Part shown: in pieces, positions 7,223-15,826 of the stretch
Layout of the letters: every line of letters starts with the position of its first letter
How positions within the stretch are numbered: the first letter of the stretch is position 1
Assembly: GCA_910822395.1 (NCBI GenBank)
Contig: OU365335.1
Location: 1,550,001-1,614,000 of the forward strand
Length of the DNA stretch: 64,000 nucleotides
Reading direction: 5' to 3'
Origin: Pseudoclavibacter triregionum
Lineage (GTDB): Bacteria > Actinomycetota > Actinomycetes > Actinomycetales > Microbacteriaceae
Translations under genes and position numbers: made by a program
The notes under the pieces: model-generated
Told to the model about the DNA's origin: nothing
Seen by the model: only the letters and a program-made list of their open reading frames with translations
Databases searched by the model: none

Positions 7223-7546
7223 TCAGGCGCGGGGGCCCGCCCCCCAGCCGACGGCGGGCGGGTCGACGAGCGGGAACCAGCGCTGCGCCTTCACGCGGTT
7301 CGAGTCGGTGAAGACGCGCAGGTCGACGTCACCCTCGCCCCGCTCGCGCATGGCGCGGAGGAGGTAGTCGCGCACGGCCCAGGCATCGGCCGGATCGCAG
7401 CTCGGGTCGAGCGAGATCGCGCCTTTGGCCCGGGACCGCGTGAATCCAAGGTCGCGGACGAGGTCGTCGACGGCGAGCCCGGATCGCTCGAGCAGCTCGC
7501 CGAGCTCCCGGCGAGCCAGCTCCTTCTGGTGAGAATTGAGCGTCAT
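7223..7546 (-). CDS. DUF2316 family protein
   Basis: 107 residues. N-terminal MTLNSHQKELARRELGELLERSGLAVDDLVRDLG reads as a small helix-turn-helix-like region, followed by DPADAWAVRDYLLRAMRERG and the conserved end WFPL. This layout matches DUF2316, small uncharacterised proteins of actinobacteria and firmicutes. The HTH appearance suggests DNA binding, but no function is established. ATG 7546 has AGCTTGGAG upstream on its strand. Confidence 0.7.
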   Translation of the reverse strand: MTLNSHQKELARRELGELLERSGLAVDDLVRDLGFTRSRAKGAISLDPSCDPADAWAVRDYLLRAMRERGEGDVDLRVFTDSNRVKAQRWFPLVDPPAVGWGAGPRA

Positions 7547-7656
7547 GGCTCCAAGCTATCGCCGCGTGACCGGGACCTTCCCGAGCAGGGGCCGGTCTCC
7601 GAGGTCGGATGCCCGGCGCCGCGGCGCGGCCTCGGTCCTCATCGTGCGCGGGGCTC

Positions 7657-8238
7657 CTAGACGGCGGGCTTGCGGGCCGGGTCGTACGGGTCCCAGTCGA
7701 GCTTCCAGAACGCGTCGACGCCGTGCTCGTCGATGTAGTCGCGCTCGGAGGCGTGCACGGGGTAGACCCCGAGGATGCGGATGGGGAGGTCCTCGCCGAC
7801 CTCGACGAAGGAGAACTCCTCGTCGAGCACGAGCGGGCCCGCGATGACGAAGCCGTCCATCTCGGTGCCCTCGACGATCGGGCCGTCCCAGTCGAACACC
7901 TCGCCCGGGGCGAACTCGGCCATGCCGCGCTCGCGCTCGACGAGCTCCGCGATCGCGCGCGCCCAGGCGGGGTCGTCCGTCTCGAGGCAGATCGAGAGCT
8001 CGGGGCGCGACTTCGTCCACGCCTCGTGCGAGACGAGGGAGAGGCCGTAGGTGAAGCCGAGGAGCAGGCCGTCCTCGGGGGTGTCCTCGTAGTCGATGGC
8101 GAGGACGTCCGGGACGCCCGGCGTCGTCGACTCGACCGAGTCCTCGCCCGACTCGGCCTCGCCGACGAGCTCGTCGAGGAAGTCGAGGTACTGCTCGAGG
8201 CGGCCGCCGGCCTGCTCGTCGTCGTTCGTCGCGCTCAT
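7657..8238 (-). CDS. Suppressor-of-fused (SUFU)-domain protein
   Basis: 193 residues, acidic and cytoplasmic. The middle and C-terminal parts (GLSLVSHEAWTKSRPELSIC, PGEVFDWDGPIVEG, GVYPVHASERDYI) match the bacterial SUFU-like domain, often linked to toxin immunity or left unassigned. No toxin gene is adjacent, so immunity is not supported here. The ATG at 8238 is preferred over 8247 because AGGA lies about 8 bases upstream of it. It is followed at once by unrelated genes, so it is probably monocistronic. Confidence 0.65.
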   Translation of the reverse strand: MSATNDDEQAGGRLEQYLDFLDELVGEAESGEDSVESTTPGVPDVLAIDYEDTPEDGLLLGFTYGLSLVSHEAWTKSRPELSICLETDDPAWARAIAELVERERGMAEFAPGEVFDWDGPIVEGTEMDGFVIAGPLVLDEEFSFVEVGEDLPIRILGVYPVHASERDYIDEHGVDAFWKLDWDPYDPARKPAV

Positions 8239-8307
8239 GGCGACCATCCTGGCAGGCGGGCGCGATCGGCGCGCGGGGTCGGGGCCGCGTCGAAGGCCGC
8301 CGGATGC

Positions 8308-8856
8308 CTAGAAGACCTCGCGCACCTCGCGGAAGCCGGGCGCCCGCCGCGCGAGCTCGCGCTCGAACCGCTGGTGCAGGGTGATCGTCGCGGCCGCGCA
8401 GCCTCGGCAGGTGCCGTGCATGCGCACCTCGACGACCCCGTCGCGGGCGTCCGCGAGCTCGATCGCGCCGCCGTGGAGTGCCGCGATGTCGCCGATGGGC
8501 CCCGCGATAGCCTCCTCGGCGACGGCCCGCAGGAGGGCGTCGGCGTCGAGGGCGCGGGCGTCGGGGGCCGGGGTCCAGCGATCCGGGTGGGAGAGGGCGG
8601 CGACGAGCGCGTGCCGCACGCGCGCGCCCTCCTCGCGCCAGCTGCGGCCGGCGGCGAGCGTCACGAGCAGCGAGCCCGTATGCGCCTCGACCCGCTCCAC
8701 GAGGCCCGGCTCGAGCTCGTCGAGCCCGGGCGCCGCGGCGACCTCGCCGGCGAACGGGATCTCGGTGCGCGGTGCCCGCCAGCGGAGCGTGGCCGGGTCG
8801 TCGGTCGCCTCGGGGTGGAGCGCGATCGTGCCGGCGGCGCGCGCCTCGGCGGCCAT
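8308..8856 (-). CDS. Nfu-type iron-sulfur scaffold protein
   Basis: 182 residues. The N-terminal Nfu_N-like domain (TIALHPEATDDPATLRWRAP) precedes a degenerate middle region and a C-terminal NifU-like domain with GTCRGCAAATITL. The C-x-x-C pair (C150/C153) is the [4Fe-4S] ligand in this family. The protein assembles or carries Fe-S clusters in the cytosol. It starts 2 bases after the stop of the FeoB-like gene on the same strand, so iron uptake and cluster assembly appear to share a transcript. This supports an iron-linked role even though the FeoB is incomplete. Confidence 0.85.
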   Translation of the reverse strand: MAAEARAAGTIALHPEATDDPATLRWRAPRTEIPFAGEVAAAPGLDELEPGLVERVEAHTGSLLVTLAAGRSWREEGARVRHALVAALSHPDRWTPAPDARALDADALLRAVAEEAIAGPIGDIAALHGGAIELADARDGVVEVRMHGTCRGCAAATITLHQRFERELARRAPGFREVREVF

Positions 8857-8858
8857 CC

Positions 8859-10235
8859 CTACAGCCCCGCGATCCAGCTCGCGACGGCGTGCCCGATCGC
8901 GCCGGCCGTCCACGCGAGGTCGAACATGTAGCCGAAGGCGATCGCCGGCCACTTCCAGCCGCCCGCCTCGCGGCGCATGACGGCGATCGTCGACCTGCAC
9001 TGGAGCGCGAAGGCGAAGAAGAGGAGGAGGGCCGTGAGCGTCGGTCCGGTGAAGACAGGCTGGCCCTCGTTCGGGCCGTGCGTGTAGGTCCAGGTCTGGA
9101 GCTGCTCGGAGACCTGCGTCTCGTCCTCGGGGTCGCCGGCCGAGGCGATCTGGCCGAGCGTGGAGACCGCGACCTCGCGGGCCGCGAGCGAGCCGACGAT
9201 CGCGATGTCGATGCGCCAGTCGAAGCCGAGCGGCGCGAAGACGGGCTCGATGAACTTGCCGATCGCGGCGGCCGGGGAGTGCTCGATCGTGTACGAGGCG
9301 ACGGCCGCGTCGTCCGAGGCGTCGACGCCGGCCGAGGCGAGCTCCGCCTCGCTCGGGACGGGCAGGTTCGTGAGGCCCCAGATCGCGACGGTCGCGACGA
9401 GGATGATCGTGCCCGCCTTGCGGAGGAACGCCTTCGTCGGCTCCCACATCGCGATGCCGACCGAGCGCGGCGTCGGCACGCGATACGGCGGCAGCTCCAT
9501 GTAGAAGGGCAGCACGTGGCCCGAGCGGTCGGTGATCCGCTTCACGGCCCACGCCGCGAGCATCGCCGAGACGCCGCCGAGCAGGTAGAGCAGGAACATC
9601 ACCGCGCCGCGGCCGCTGAACGGGCCCCAGGCGGCGTCCTCCGGCACGAGCATCCCGACGAGGAGGAGGTAGACGGGCAGGCGGGCCGAGCAGGTCGCGA
9701 GCGGCACGCCGAGCATCGTCGCGACCCGGTCGCGGCTCGAGGGGATCGTCCGCGTCGCCGTGATGCCCGGGATCGCGCAGGCGAACGCCGAGAGGACGGC
9801 GACGAACGCCCGACCCTCGAGCCCCGCGCGGCTCATGACCCGGTCCATGAGGAACGCGGCGCGCGCCATGTACCCGACGGAGTCGAGCACGGCGAGCAGG
9901 AGGTACATGAGGAGGATCTGCGGGAGGAAGGTGAGCACCGCGCCGACGCCGCCGATGACGCCGTCAGCGAGGAGGCTGCCCAGGAGGGCGTTCGGGATGG
10001 CGTTCCGCACGACCCACGCGAGGGCGAGGAAGCCCTCGTCGATGAGATCCTGCAGCGGCGCGGCCCAGGTGAACAGCGCCTGGAAGAAGAGGACCATGAC
10101 GCCGAAGAAGATGAGCGTGCCCCAGAGCGGGTGGAGCAGGATCGAGTCGATCCGCGCGGTCGGGGCGTCCGGCGCGGGGGAGGCGTAGCCGGCCTCCTCG
10201 AGCACGGAGTCGGCGCGTCGGCGTTCCTCGACCAC
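8859..10235 (-). CDS. FeoB-like ferrous iron permease lacking the GTPase domain
   Basis: 458 residues covering only the membrane part of FeoB: RIDSILLHPLWGTLIFFGVM, the Gate motifs CAIPGITATRTI and CSARLPVYLLL, and about ten hydrophobic helices. Full FeoB proteins start with a 160-200-residue G domain (GNPNAGKT..., DTPG...) and a helical GDI domain. None of these motifs is present between this frame and the divergent TRIC gene 105 bases away. The start used is GTG 10235 (VVEERRRADSVLEEAG, the usual linker before the first membrane helix). No feoA is nearby. It could be a 5'-deleted gene or could work with a G domain encoded elsewhere. Confidence 0.8.
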   Translation of the reverse strand: MVEERRRADSVLEEAGYASPAPDAPTARIDSILLHPLWGTLIFFGVMVLFFQALFTWAAPLQDLIDEGFLALAWVVRNAIPNALLGSLLADGVIGGVGAVLTFLPQILLMYLLLAVLDSVGYMARAAFLMDRVMSRAGLEGRAFVAVLSAFACAIPGITATRTIPSSRDRVATMLGVPLATCSARLPVYLLLVGMLVPEDAAWGPFSGRGAVMFLLYLLGGVSAMLAAWAVKRITDRSGHVLPFYMELPPYRVPTPRSVGIAMWEPTKAFLRKAGTIILVATVAIWGLTNLPVPSEAELASAGVDASDDAAVASYTIEHSPAAAIGKFIEPVFAPLGFDWRIDIAIVGSLAAREVAVSTLGQIASAGDPEDETQVSEQLQTWTYTHGPNEGQPVFTGPTLTALLLFFAFALQCRSTIAVMRREAGGWKWPAIAFGYMFDLAWTAGAIGHAVASWIAGL

Positions 10236-10340
10236 GAGTCGATCGAGTGGACGCGTCGGCTCGGATCGGCGCGGGTCCAGTAGCCGCGTGCGGATGATCG
10301 GCCGGCGCGCGCCGGTGAGCGGGCCTGCGGAGGCGGCCTC

Positions 10341-11252
10341 GTGAGCGAGCCCGTCGACGTCTCGCTCCTCTCGCTCCTCTCGCGCATCCTCGACCTCTCC
10401 GGGGCGGGCCTCAGCGCCCTCCTCGGCGGGCTCGCGGCGCGGGAGGAGCGGCTCGACCCGATCGGCTTCGCGACGATCGCGATCGCGGCGGGGCTCGGCG
10501 GCGGCATCGTCCGCGACACGCTCATGCAGCGGGGGACGCCCATCGCCCTGACCGACTGGGCGTTCCTCGTGGCCGCGATCGTCGGCACCGCGATCGCCTT
10601 CCTCCTCCCGAGGGGCGGGCGGCGCTGGGAGGCGATCTCACCGTGGCTCGACGCGCTCGTGCTGGGACTCTGGGCGGCCGCGGGCGCCGATCGCGCCCTC
10701 GCGCACGGGCTGGGATGGCTGCCGGCCATCCTGCTCGGCATGATGACGGGCGTCGGCGGCGGGGTCGTCCGCGACCTGCTCCTCGCCCGGATGCCCGCGA
10801 TCTTCCGCGGCGGCACCCTCTACGCGACCTCCGCGCTCGCGTCGACGACGACGCTCGTCGGGCTCAACTCGCTCGGCCTGCCGAACATCGCGCTGCTCGC
10901 CGCGACGACGGTCGGCACCGGACTCACCCTCCTCGCGCGCTGGCGCGGCTGGAGCCTGCCCGACTCGACGCAGGCCGCGGCGCACATGCCCGAGCCGCTG
11001 CTCGAGGCGGTCGGCGCCGACGTCGAGGGCATCCATGAGGATCTCGAGCGGGATCGGCGCACGGCGCAGCGCAAGGCCGAGCGCGAGGCGAAGGAGGCCC
11101 GGGCGCACCGCTACGAGCAGGGTGCCCCGGATGGCCGCGCCCCCGCCTCCGCGAGCGAGACGGCCCCGATCGCCGACCCGCCGCGGGAGGCGCGCTCGGG
11201 GCCCGAGCAGGGGCGGCCGCCGTCGGCCGGGGAGGAGCCCTCGGGACGTTAG
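10341..11252 (+). CDS. TRIC (UPF0126) family cation channel protein
   Basis: 303 residues. Two repeats of three membrane helices each contain the signature GGGIVRD (about 54-60) and GGGVVRD (about 139-145), the kink motif of bacterial TRIC channels. Helices span roughly 10-220. The C-terminal 90 residues are charged and low-complexity (REAKEARAHRYEQG...) and are an unusual cytoplasmic extension. GTG 10341 follows GGAGGCGGCCTC. The stop TAG overlaps the TAA of the convergent DUF1905 gene by two bases (GTTAG), so the two genes have no space between them. Confidence 0.85.
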   Translation: MSEPVDVSLLSLLSRILDLSGAGLSALLGGLAAREERLDPIGFATIAIAAGLGGGIVRDTLMQRGTPIALTDWAFLVAAIVGTAIAFLLPRGGRRWEAISPWLDALVLGLWAAAGADRALAHGLGWLPAILLGMMTGVGGGVVRDLLLARMPAIFRGGTLYATSALASTTTLVGLNSLGLPNIALLAATTVGTGLTLLARWRGWSLPDSTQAAAHMPEPLLEAVGADVEGIHEDLERDRRTAQRKAEREAKEARAHRYEQGAPDGRAPASASETAPIADPPREARSGPEQGRPPSAGEEPSGR

Positions 11253-11575
11253 CGCGCCCGGGGCGGGGGGAGCACGAGCTCGAGGTCGACGGCGTCCCCG
11301 AACTCGATCCTCTCGGCCGTGCGGAGGGCCTTCTTGAGCGGCACGAGGTAGCCGCCGTCCTTCGGCATGAGCGCGGTCGTCATCTCGGTCGATCCGGCCA
11401 CGACGCGGCAGGGGATGCAGCCCCAGCCGTAGGAGAGCTCCGAGACGAGCTCGCGGAGCAGCTCCGCCTCGTCGTCGCCGACGCGCACGAAGACGTGCGG
11501 CGCGGGGCCGCGCCACTCGAAGGCCTCGCCCCGGACGGGGAGGCGGAGGCCGTCGCCGGCGCGGTCGTCGCTCAT
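11249..11575 (-). CDS. DUF1905 family protein
   Basis: 108 residues. The pattern SYGWGCIPCRVVAGSTEMTTALMPKDGGYLVPLKKALRTAERIEFGDAVDLELVL follows DUF1905 (a beta-barrel fold, often fused to YdeI/OmpD-like domains) and is nearly the whole protein. Two cysteines (GCIPC) replace residues usually not Cys. Function unknown. The 3' end overlaps the convergent TRIC gene. Confidence 0.7.
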   Translation of the reverse strand: MSDDRAGDGLRLPVRGEAFEWRGPAPHVFVRVGDDEAELLRELVSELSYGWGCIPCRVVAGSTEMTTALMPKDGGYLVPLKKALRTAERIEFGDAVDLELVLPPPRAR

Positions 11576-11664
11576 GGGGCGAGGGTAGCCCGCCGGGCCG
11601 GGGCTTCGGCGCGGGCGCTGTCCGCCCGCGAGGCGCGTTCACCGTCCGGTGCGACCCTGGTGGC

Positions 11665-12282
11665 ATGACCGCAGCGCTGCGCGACGCCCAGTTCCAGCTC
11701 CTCCTCGACGTGCTCGAGCAGGTCGACGGTACGGCCCCGACGCTCTGCGAGGGGTGGGATGCCCAGGAGCTCGCAATCCACCTCTGGCAGCTCCACCGTG
11801 ATCCGATCGCGTGGATCGGCACCTCGGTGCGGGCGTCCGGCGGCATCACGAAGCGCCGGGCCGCCGAGACGCGGGCTCGCTGGTCGTACGCGGAGCTGCT
11901 CGGGCGGCTGAGGGAGCTGCCGGCGACCATCCCGTGCATGCCGGACGACCGCTTCGAGGACTGCCGGCACGCGCTCGGCGAGTACTGGATCCACACGCAG
12001 GACGTCGCGCGGCCGAACGGCGTCGAGCAGCCGGAGCCGAGCTTCGAGCTCGAGTGCGCGCTGTGGAAGCGGGCGTCGGTCGCGGGGCTCGCCCTCCACG
12101 CGCTCCGCACGCCCGGACTCGTCATCGCGTGGCCGGGCGTCTCGGCGCGGCAGATCACGCCGGGCCGCACGCCGCGCGTGCGCGTCGAGGGGCGCCCCGG
12201 CGAGGTCATGCTCTGGCTCTACGGTCGCACCTCGGCCGCCGACGTCCGCGTCGTCGACGCCTCCGAGCCGCTGCTCGTCTGA
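11665..12282 (+). CDS. TIGR03085-type, DinB/mycothiol-dependent enzyme-like protein
   Basis: 205 residues. CEGWDAQELAIHLWQLHRDP and YWIHTQDVARP supply the His residues that bind the metal in the MDMPI/DinB fold; these proteins include mycothiol-dependent maleylpyruvate isomerases and the uncharacterised TIGR03085 group, which this matches best. The C-terminal half (VRVEGRPGEVMLWLYGR) is the usual SCP2-like extension. Substrate unknown. ATG 11665 lies 6 bases after GACCCT, so a leaderless transcript is possible. Confidence 0.75.
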   Translation: MTAALRDAQFQLLLDVLEQVDGTAPTLCEGWDAQELAIHLWQLHRDPIAWIGTSVRASGGITKRRAAETRARWSYAELLGRLRELPATIPCMPDDRFEDCRHALGEYWIHTQDVARPNGVEQPEPSFELECALWKRASVAGLALHALRTPGLVIAWPGVSARQITPGRTPRVRVEGRPGEVMLWLYGRTSAADVRVVDASEPLLV

Positions 12283-12286
12283 GGCC

Positions 12287-12377
12287 GGTGGTTTCGACCC
12301 GCCCGCGGCGCTCCTCAACCACCTGGGGTGCACTGAGGTGGTTGAGGAGCGGCCGCACGCCGCGTCTCGACATCACC
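12287..12377. repeat. GGTGGTTTCGA-type repeat, inverted pair (locus 1)
   Basis: Two facing copies of a ~40-bp unit running GGTGGTTTCGA...CTCCTCAACCACC and its reverse (GAGGTGGTTGAGGAGCGGCCGC...). It lies between two same-strand genes. The same unit recurs at 55865, 58567 and 59799. Confidence 0.8.
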
Positions 12378-12439
12378 GACCCACCTGCCCGCACGACAAG
12401 CCGCGGGCGGCTCCCAGGCGCAGGGAGTGGGATGTCTCC

Positions 12440-12919
12440 ATGACCGAGACGGACTCCACCGCCCGCATCGTCGCCGCCTCCCGCGAGATCCACGCGCCCG
12501 CCGCCGAGATCTTCGAGCTCATTGCCGATCCCTCCCGCCAGCCCGAGTGGGACGGCAACGACAACCTCGCGTCCTCGTCGAGCCCGCGCGTGCGCGGCGT
12601 CGGCGACGTCTTCGAGATGACGCTCACGAAGGACGGTGCCCGGAGGGAGAACCACGTCGTCGAGTTCGAGGAGGGGAAGCGGATCGCCTGGCTGCCCTCG
12701 CCCGTCGGCGAGCAGCCTCGCGGCCACCTCTGGCGCTGGGAGCTCGAGGCGATCGACGACGGCCTCACGCGCGTCACCCACACCTACGACTGGACGAACC
12801 TCACCGATGAGACCAGCTTCGCGAAGGCGCTCTCGACGACCGAGGCCTCGCTCGACGCCTCGATCGCGAACCTCCAGCAGCTCGCCGAGACCGGCCCGGC
12901 CGGCGGCTCGGACGCGTAG
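12440..12919 (+). CDS. SRPBCC (START-like) family protein
   Basis: 159 residues. The fold signature is SREIHAPAAEIFELIADPSRQPEWDG at the N-terminus, a central VVEFEEGKRIAW, and RVTHTYDWTNL near the end, as in polyketide-cyclase/dehydratase-like lipid- or ligand-binding proteins. Cytoplasmic and monodomain; the ligand cannot be predicted. ATG 12440 has GGGAGTGGGATG upstream. A long hairpin downstream separates it from the convergent transporter. Confidence 0.75.
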   Translation: MTETDSTARIVAASREIHAPAAEIFELIADPSRQPEWDGNDNLASSSSPRVRGVGDVFEMTLTKDGARRENHVVEFEEGKRIAWLPSPVGEQPRGHLWRWELEAIDDGLTRVTHTYDWTNLTDETSFAKALSTTEASLDASIANLQQLAETGPAGGSDA

Positions 12920-12961
12920 CCGGCGACGTCGCCCGCTGAGCGAGAGGCCGGATATCCCTTC

Positions 12962-13025
12962 CAACTGCGCGAATTCCGGGGGCTCGAGGGGGTATCCACC
13001 TCCGACCCCCGGGATTCGCGCAGTT
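12962..13025. terminator. Bidirectional terminator-like hairpin
   Basis: Arms 12962-12982 and 13005-13025 pair over 21 bp with one mismatch (CAACTGCGCGAATTCCGGGG and its complement). It lies between the convergent SRPBCC and MHS-transporter genes, so a shared terminator is likely. Confidence 0.7.
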
Positions 13026-13070
13026 GCGGGACGCCACCCGACCCCTCGCGCGCGGCCCGCGCTCGGCCGG

Positions 13071-14483
13071 CTAGCGAGCTGCGCGCTCGGCGGCGGCCGT
13101 CGGGTTCGCGCCGGTCGGATCCGTGCCGTGCGGGTCGACGATCCGCGGCGCCGTCTCGCGCATCGTGAGGACGACCGGGACGACGACGATCGCGACGATC
13201 GCGATCATCCAGCCCGGCACGAGCGGGTTGCCGGTCGACTCGGTGAGGGTCTGCGCGAGGAGCGGAGCGAGGCCGCCGAAGACCGCCGTCGCCGCCGTGA
13301 CGCCGAAGGCGAGGCCCGAGACGCGTCCCTCGCCGGGGAACTGCTCGGCCGTCGCCGAGGCCGCGACCGCGCTCACGCCGCCGCCGAGGAAGGCGAGCGC
13401 CGTGACGCCCGCGACGATGAGCGCGCCGTGCACGGCCCCCATCGCCCAGAAGGTGAGCAGCGGCAGGATGACGCCCGCGATCGCGAGGCCGACGATGACG
13501 GGCTTGCGGCCCACGCGATCCGAGAGCCAGCCGATGAGCGGCGTGATCGCGATGACGGCGAAGGCGGCGAGCGTCGAGACCCAGAGCGAGTCGGCCTCGG
13601 CCATGCCCGTCACCTCGTGGAGGTAGGTCGGCACGTAGGTGATGCCGACGTAGTAGGTGATCGAGCCGAGGGCCGAGATCGCGAAGGTGCGGAGGATCGC
13701 GGGGAACGACGTCCGCAGCGTGTGCATCGCCGGGGAGGTGGGGATCGTGCCCTCGTCGCGCTGGCGCTCGAACTCGGGCGACTCGTCCATGCTCGAGCGC
13801 GAGATCCAGACGCCGGCGGCGAGCGCGGCGCCTATGAAGAACGGGATGCGCCAGCCCCAGTCGTCGAGCGAGGCCTGCGGCAGCATCGCGACGGTGATCG
13901 CGGCGGCGGCCGCGGCCAGCAGGCCCCCGATCTCGCTCGAGGCGGCCGCGAGGGACGCGATGAAGCCGCGGCGGCGGGCGTTCGAGCCCTCGGTGAGGTA
14001 GGCGACGACGCCGGTGTACTCGCCGCCGACCGAGAACGCCATGATGAGGCGGAGGAGGAGCAGCAGCCATCCGGCGAGCCCGCCGATCGCGGCGGAGGTC
14101 GGAAGGAGGGCCGTCGCGAGCATCGCGAGGGTCATGATCGCCATCGACCAGAGCATCATGCGCTTGCGGCCGAAGCGGTCGCCGATGTGGCCGAACACGA
14201 TCGCGCCGATGGGCCGCATGAGGTAGGCGACCGCGAAGGTGAGCAGCGCCATCGCGACAGAGCCCGCGCCGTCGCCATAGAAGACGCGCGCGAGCACGGT
14301 CGTCATGTAGAGGTAGAGCGTGAAGTCGTACCACTCGACGACGGTCGAGAAGGCGGCGATCGCGAGGCTGGCGCGGGAGACGTTCGGGCGGTCGACGTGG
14401 GCGCTCGGGCTCGCCCCGTCGGCTCCGGAGGCGCCGGAGGGCGATGCGGGCGCGGCGCTCGCGGCGGGATCGCTGGCGGCCAT
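13071..14483 (-). CDS. MHS-family (metabolite:H+ symporter) MFS transporter
   Basis: 470 residues with 12 predicted helices. The MHS subgroup marks are FSTVVEWYDFTLYLYMT in helix 1, the loop GHIGDRFGRKRMM, and GGEYTGVVAYLTE in helix 5. Close functional relatives move organic acids (citrate, alpha-ketoglutarate, shikimate) or proline/betaine with protons; the substrate here is unknown. The N-terminal 35 residues are Ala/Ser/Pro-rich and outside the membrane. ATG 14483 is preceded by GGAGGAGCACC. It lies 115 bases downstream of an aminotransferase gene on the same strand. Confidence 0.85.
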   Translation of the reverse strand: MAASDPAASAAPASPSGASGADGASPSAHVDRPNVSRASLAIAAFSTVVEWYDFTLYLYMTTVLARVFYGDGAGSVAMALLTFAVAYLMRPIGAIVFGHIGDRFGRKRMMLWSMAIMTLAMLATALLPTSAAIGGLAGWLLLLLRLIMAFSVGGEYTGVVAYLTEGSNARRRGFIASLAAASSEIGGLLAAAAAAITVAMLPQASLDDWGWRIPFFIGAALAAGVWISRSSMDESPEFERQRDEGTIPTSPAMHTLRTSFPAILRTFAISALGSITYYVGITYVPTYLHEVTGMAEADSLWVSTLAAFAVIAITPLIGWLSDRVGRKPVIVGLAIAGVILPLLTFWAMGAVHGALIVAGVTALAFLGGGVSAVAASATAEQFPGEGRVSGLAFGVTAATAVFGGLAPLLAQTLTESTGNPLVPGWMIAIVAIVVVPVVLTMRETAPRIVDPHGTDPTGANPTAAAERAAR

Positions 14484-14598
14484 GGTGCTCCTCCGAACCG
14501 GCCCGGGATGTCGGGCCGAGTCGAGGCTAGCGAGCGAAGCGCCGATCAGGCGGGCAATGCGCTGACAGCGGATCCGGGACCCGAAGGCGCGGACGCCG

Positions 14599-15756
14599 CT
14601 AGGCGAAGGCGCGCGCGAGCCGCTCGGCGGCCTCGGCGACGATCTCCGGCCGCTTGCAGAACGCGAAGCGCACGAGCGTCTCGGCGCCGGACGCGTCGCT
14701 GTAGAACACGCGCATCGGGATCGCCGCGACCCCGGCTCTCGCCGGCAGCTCGCGGCAGAACTCGAGCGAGTCCGTCGCGCCGAGCGGGGCGACGTCGGCG
14801 ACGACGAAGTAGGTCGCCTCGGACTCGTGCACGGCCATGCCCGCCGCGGCGAGGGCCGGCGAGAGGAGGTCGCGCTGGGCCTGCAGGCGGTCGCGGATGG
14901 CGTCGTACTCGGCATCCGGCATCCCGAGCCCCTCGGCGATCGCGTACTGGAACGGGTGCCCGTTCGCGAAGGTGAGGAACTGCTTCACCGTGCCGGCGGC
15001 CTCGACGAGCTCGCGCGGGCCGGTCATCCAGCCGATCTTCCAGCCGGTCGTCGAGAAGGTCTTGCCGGCCGACGAGAGCGTGAGCGTGCGCTCGGCCATG
15101 CCGGGGAGCGTCGCGATCGGGGTGTGGCGGCGCCCGTCGAAGGCGAGGTGCTCGTAGACCTCGTCGGTGATGACGAGGAGGCCGCGCTCGATCGCGAGGT
15201 CGGCGACGGTCTGCAGCTCCTCCGTCGAGAGGAGGTGCCCGGTCGGGTTGTGCGGGGTGTTGAGGAGGATCGCCTTGGTGCGCGGCGACACGGCGGCGCG
15301 CAGGCGATCCGGGTCGAGGCGGAAGTCGGTCGCGTCCAGGCGGACGGGCACGAGCACGCCCTGCGCGAGCTCGATCGCGGCGGGGTACACGTCGTAGTAG
15401 GGCTCGAGGACGATGACCTCGTCGGCGGGCTCGACGAGGGCGAGGATGGCGGCGGCGAGGCCCTCGGTCGCGCCGGCCGTGGCCTGGATCTGCGTGTCGG
15501 GGTCGAGCTCGATGCCGTAGAAGCGGCGCTGGTGCTCGGCGACGGCCTCGCGGAGGGCTGGGATGCCGCGGTCCTGCGGGTACTGGTTGCAGCCCGAGTC
15601 GATGGCGCGCTTCGCGGCCTCGAGCACGAAGCGGGGGCCATCCGTGTCGGGGGCGCCCTGGCCGAGGTTGATCGCGTCGTGCCGGCGCGCGATGTCCGTG
15701 ATCTCGGTGAAGATCGTCGTTCCGAAGCGCCGCATGCGCTGTACGAGCTCAGCCAT
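14599..15756 (-). CDS. Class I/II pyridoxal-phosphate aminotransferase
   Basis: 385 residues, full length. Fold-type I features: NLGQGAPD near the N-terminus, TPHNPTGH (substrate loop), ITDEVYEHLAF, and the PLP lysine in SSAGKTFSTTGWKIGW. Such sequences cluster with kynurenine/methionine/glutamine aminotransferases; the amino donor cannot be fixed from sequence alone. It is distinct from the DapC-type enzyme at 50864. Cytosolic. The start ATG 15756 gives MAELVQRMRRFGTTIF, the normal family beginning. Confidence 0.85.
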   Translation of the reverse strand: MAELVQRMRRFGTTIFTEITDIARRHDAINLGQGAPDTDGPRFVLEAAKRAIDSGCNQYPQDRGIPALREAVAEHQRRFYGIELDPDTQIQATAGATEGLAAAILALVEPADEVIVLEPYYDVYPAAIELAQGVLVPVRLDATDFRLDPDRLRAAVSPRTKAILLNTPHNPTGHLLSTEELQTVADLAIERGLLVITDEVYEHLAFDGRRHTPIATLPGMAERTLTLSSAGKTFSTTGWKIGWMTGPRELVEAAGTVKQFLTFANGHPFQYAIAEGLGMPDAEYDAIRDRLQAQRDLLSPALAAAGMAVHESEATYFVVADVAPLGATDSLEFCRELPARAGVAAIPMRVFYSDASGAETLVRFAFCKRPEIVAEAAERLARAFA

Positions 15757-15826
15757 CCGCCGATTCTCCCACGCGGGCCCTGGCGTGGGCCGGTGCGAGG
15801 TCGGTGCGCCAGCCGTGCGCGGGCCA

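Noticed and set aside
7657-8238. Toxin-immunity role for the SUFU-domain gene
   Set aside because: No polymorphic toxin, secretion or effector gene lies next to it.
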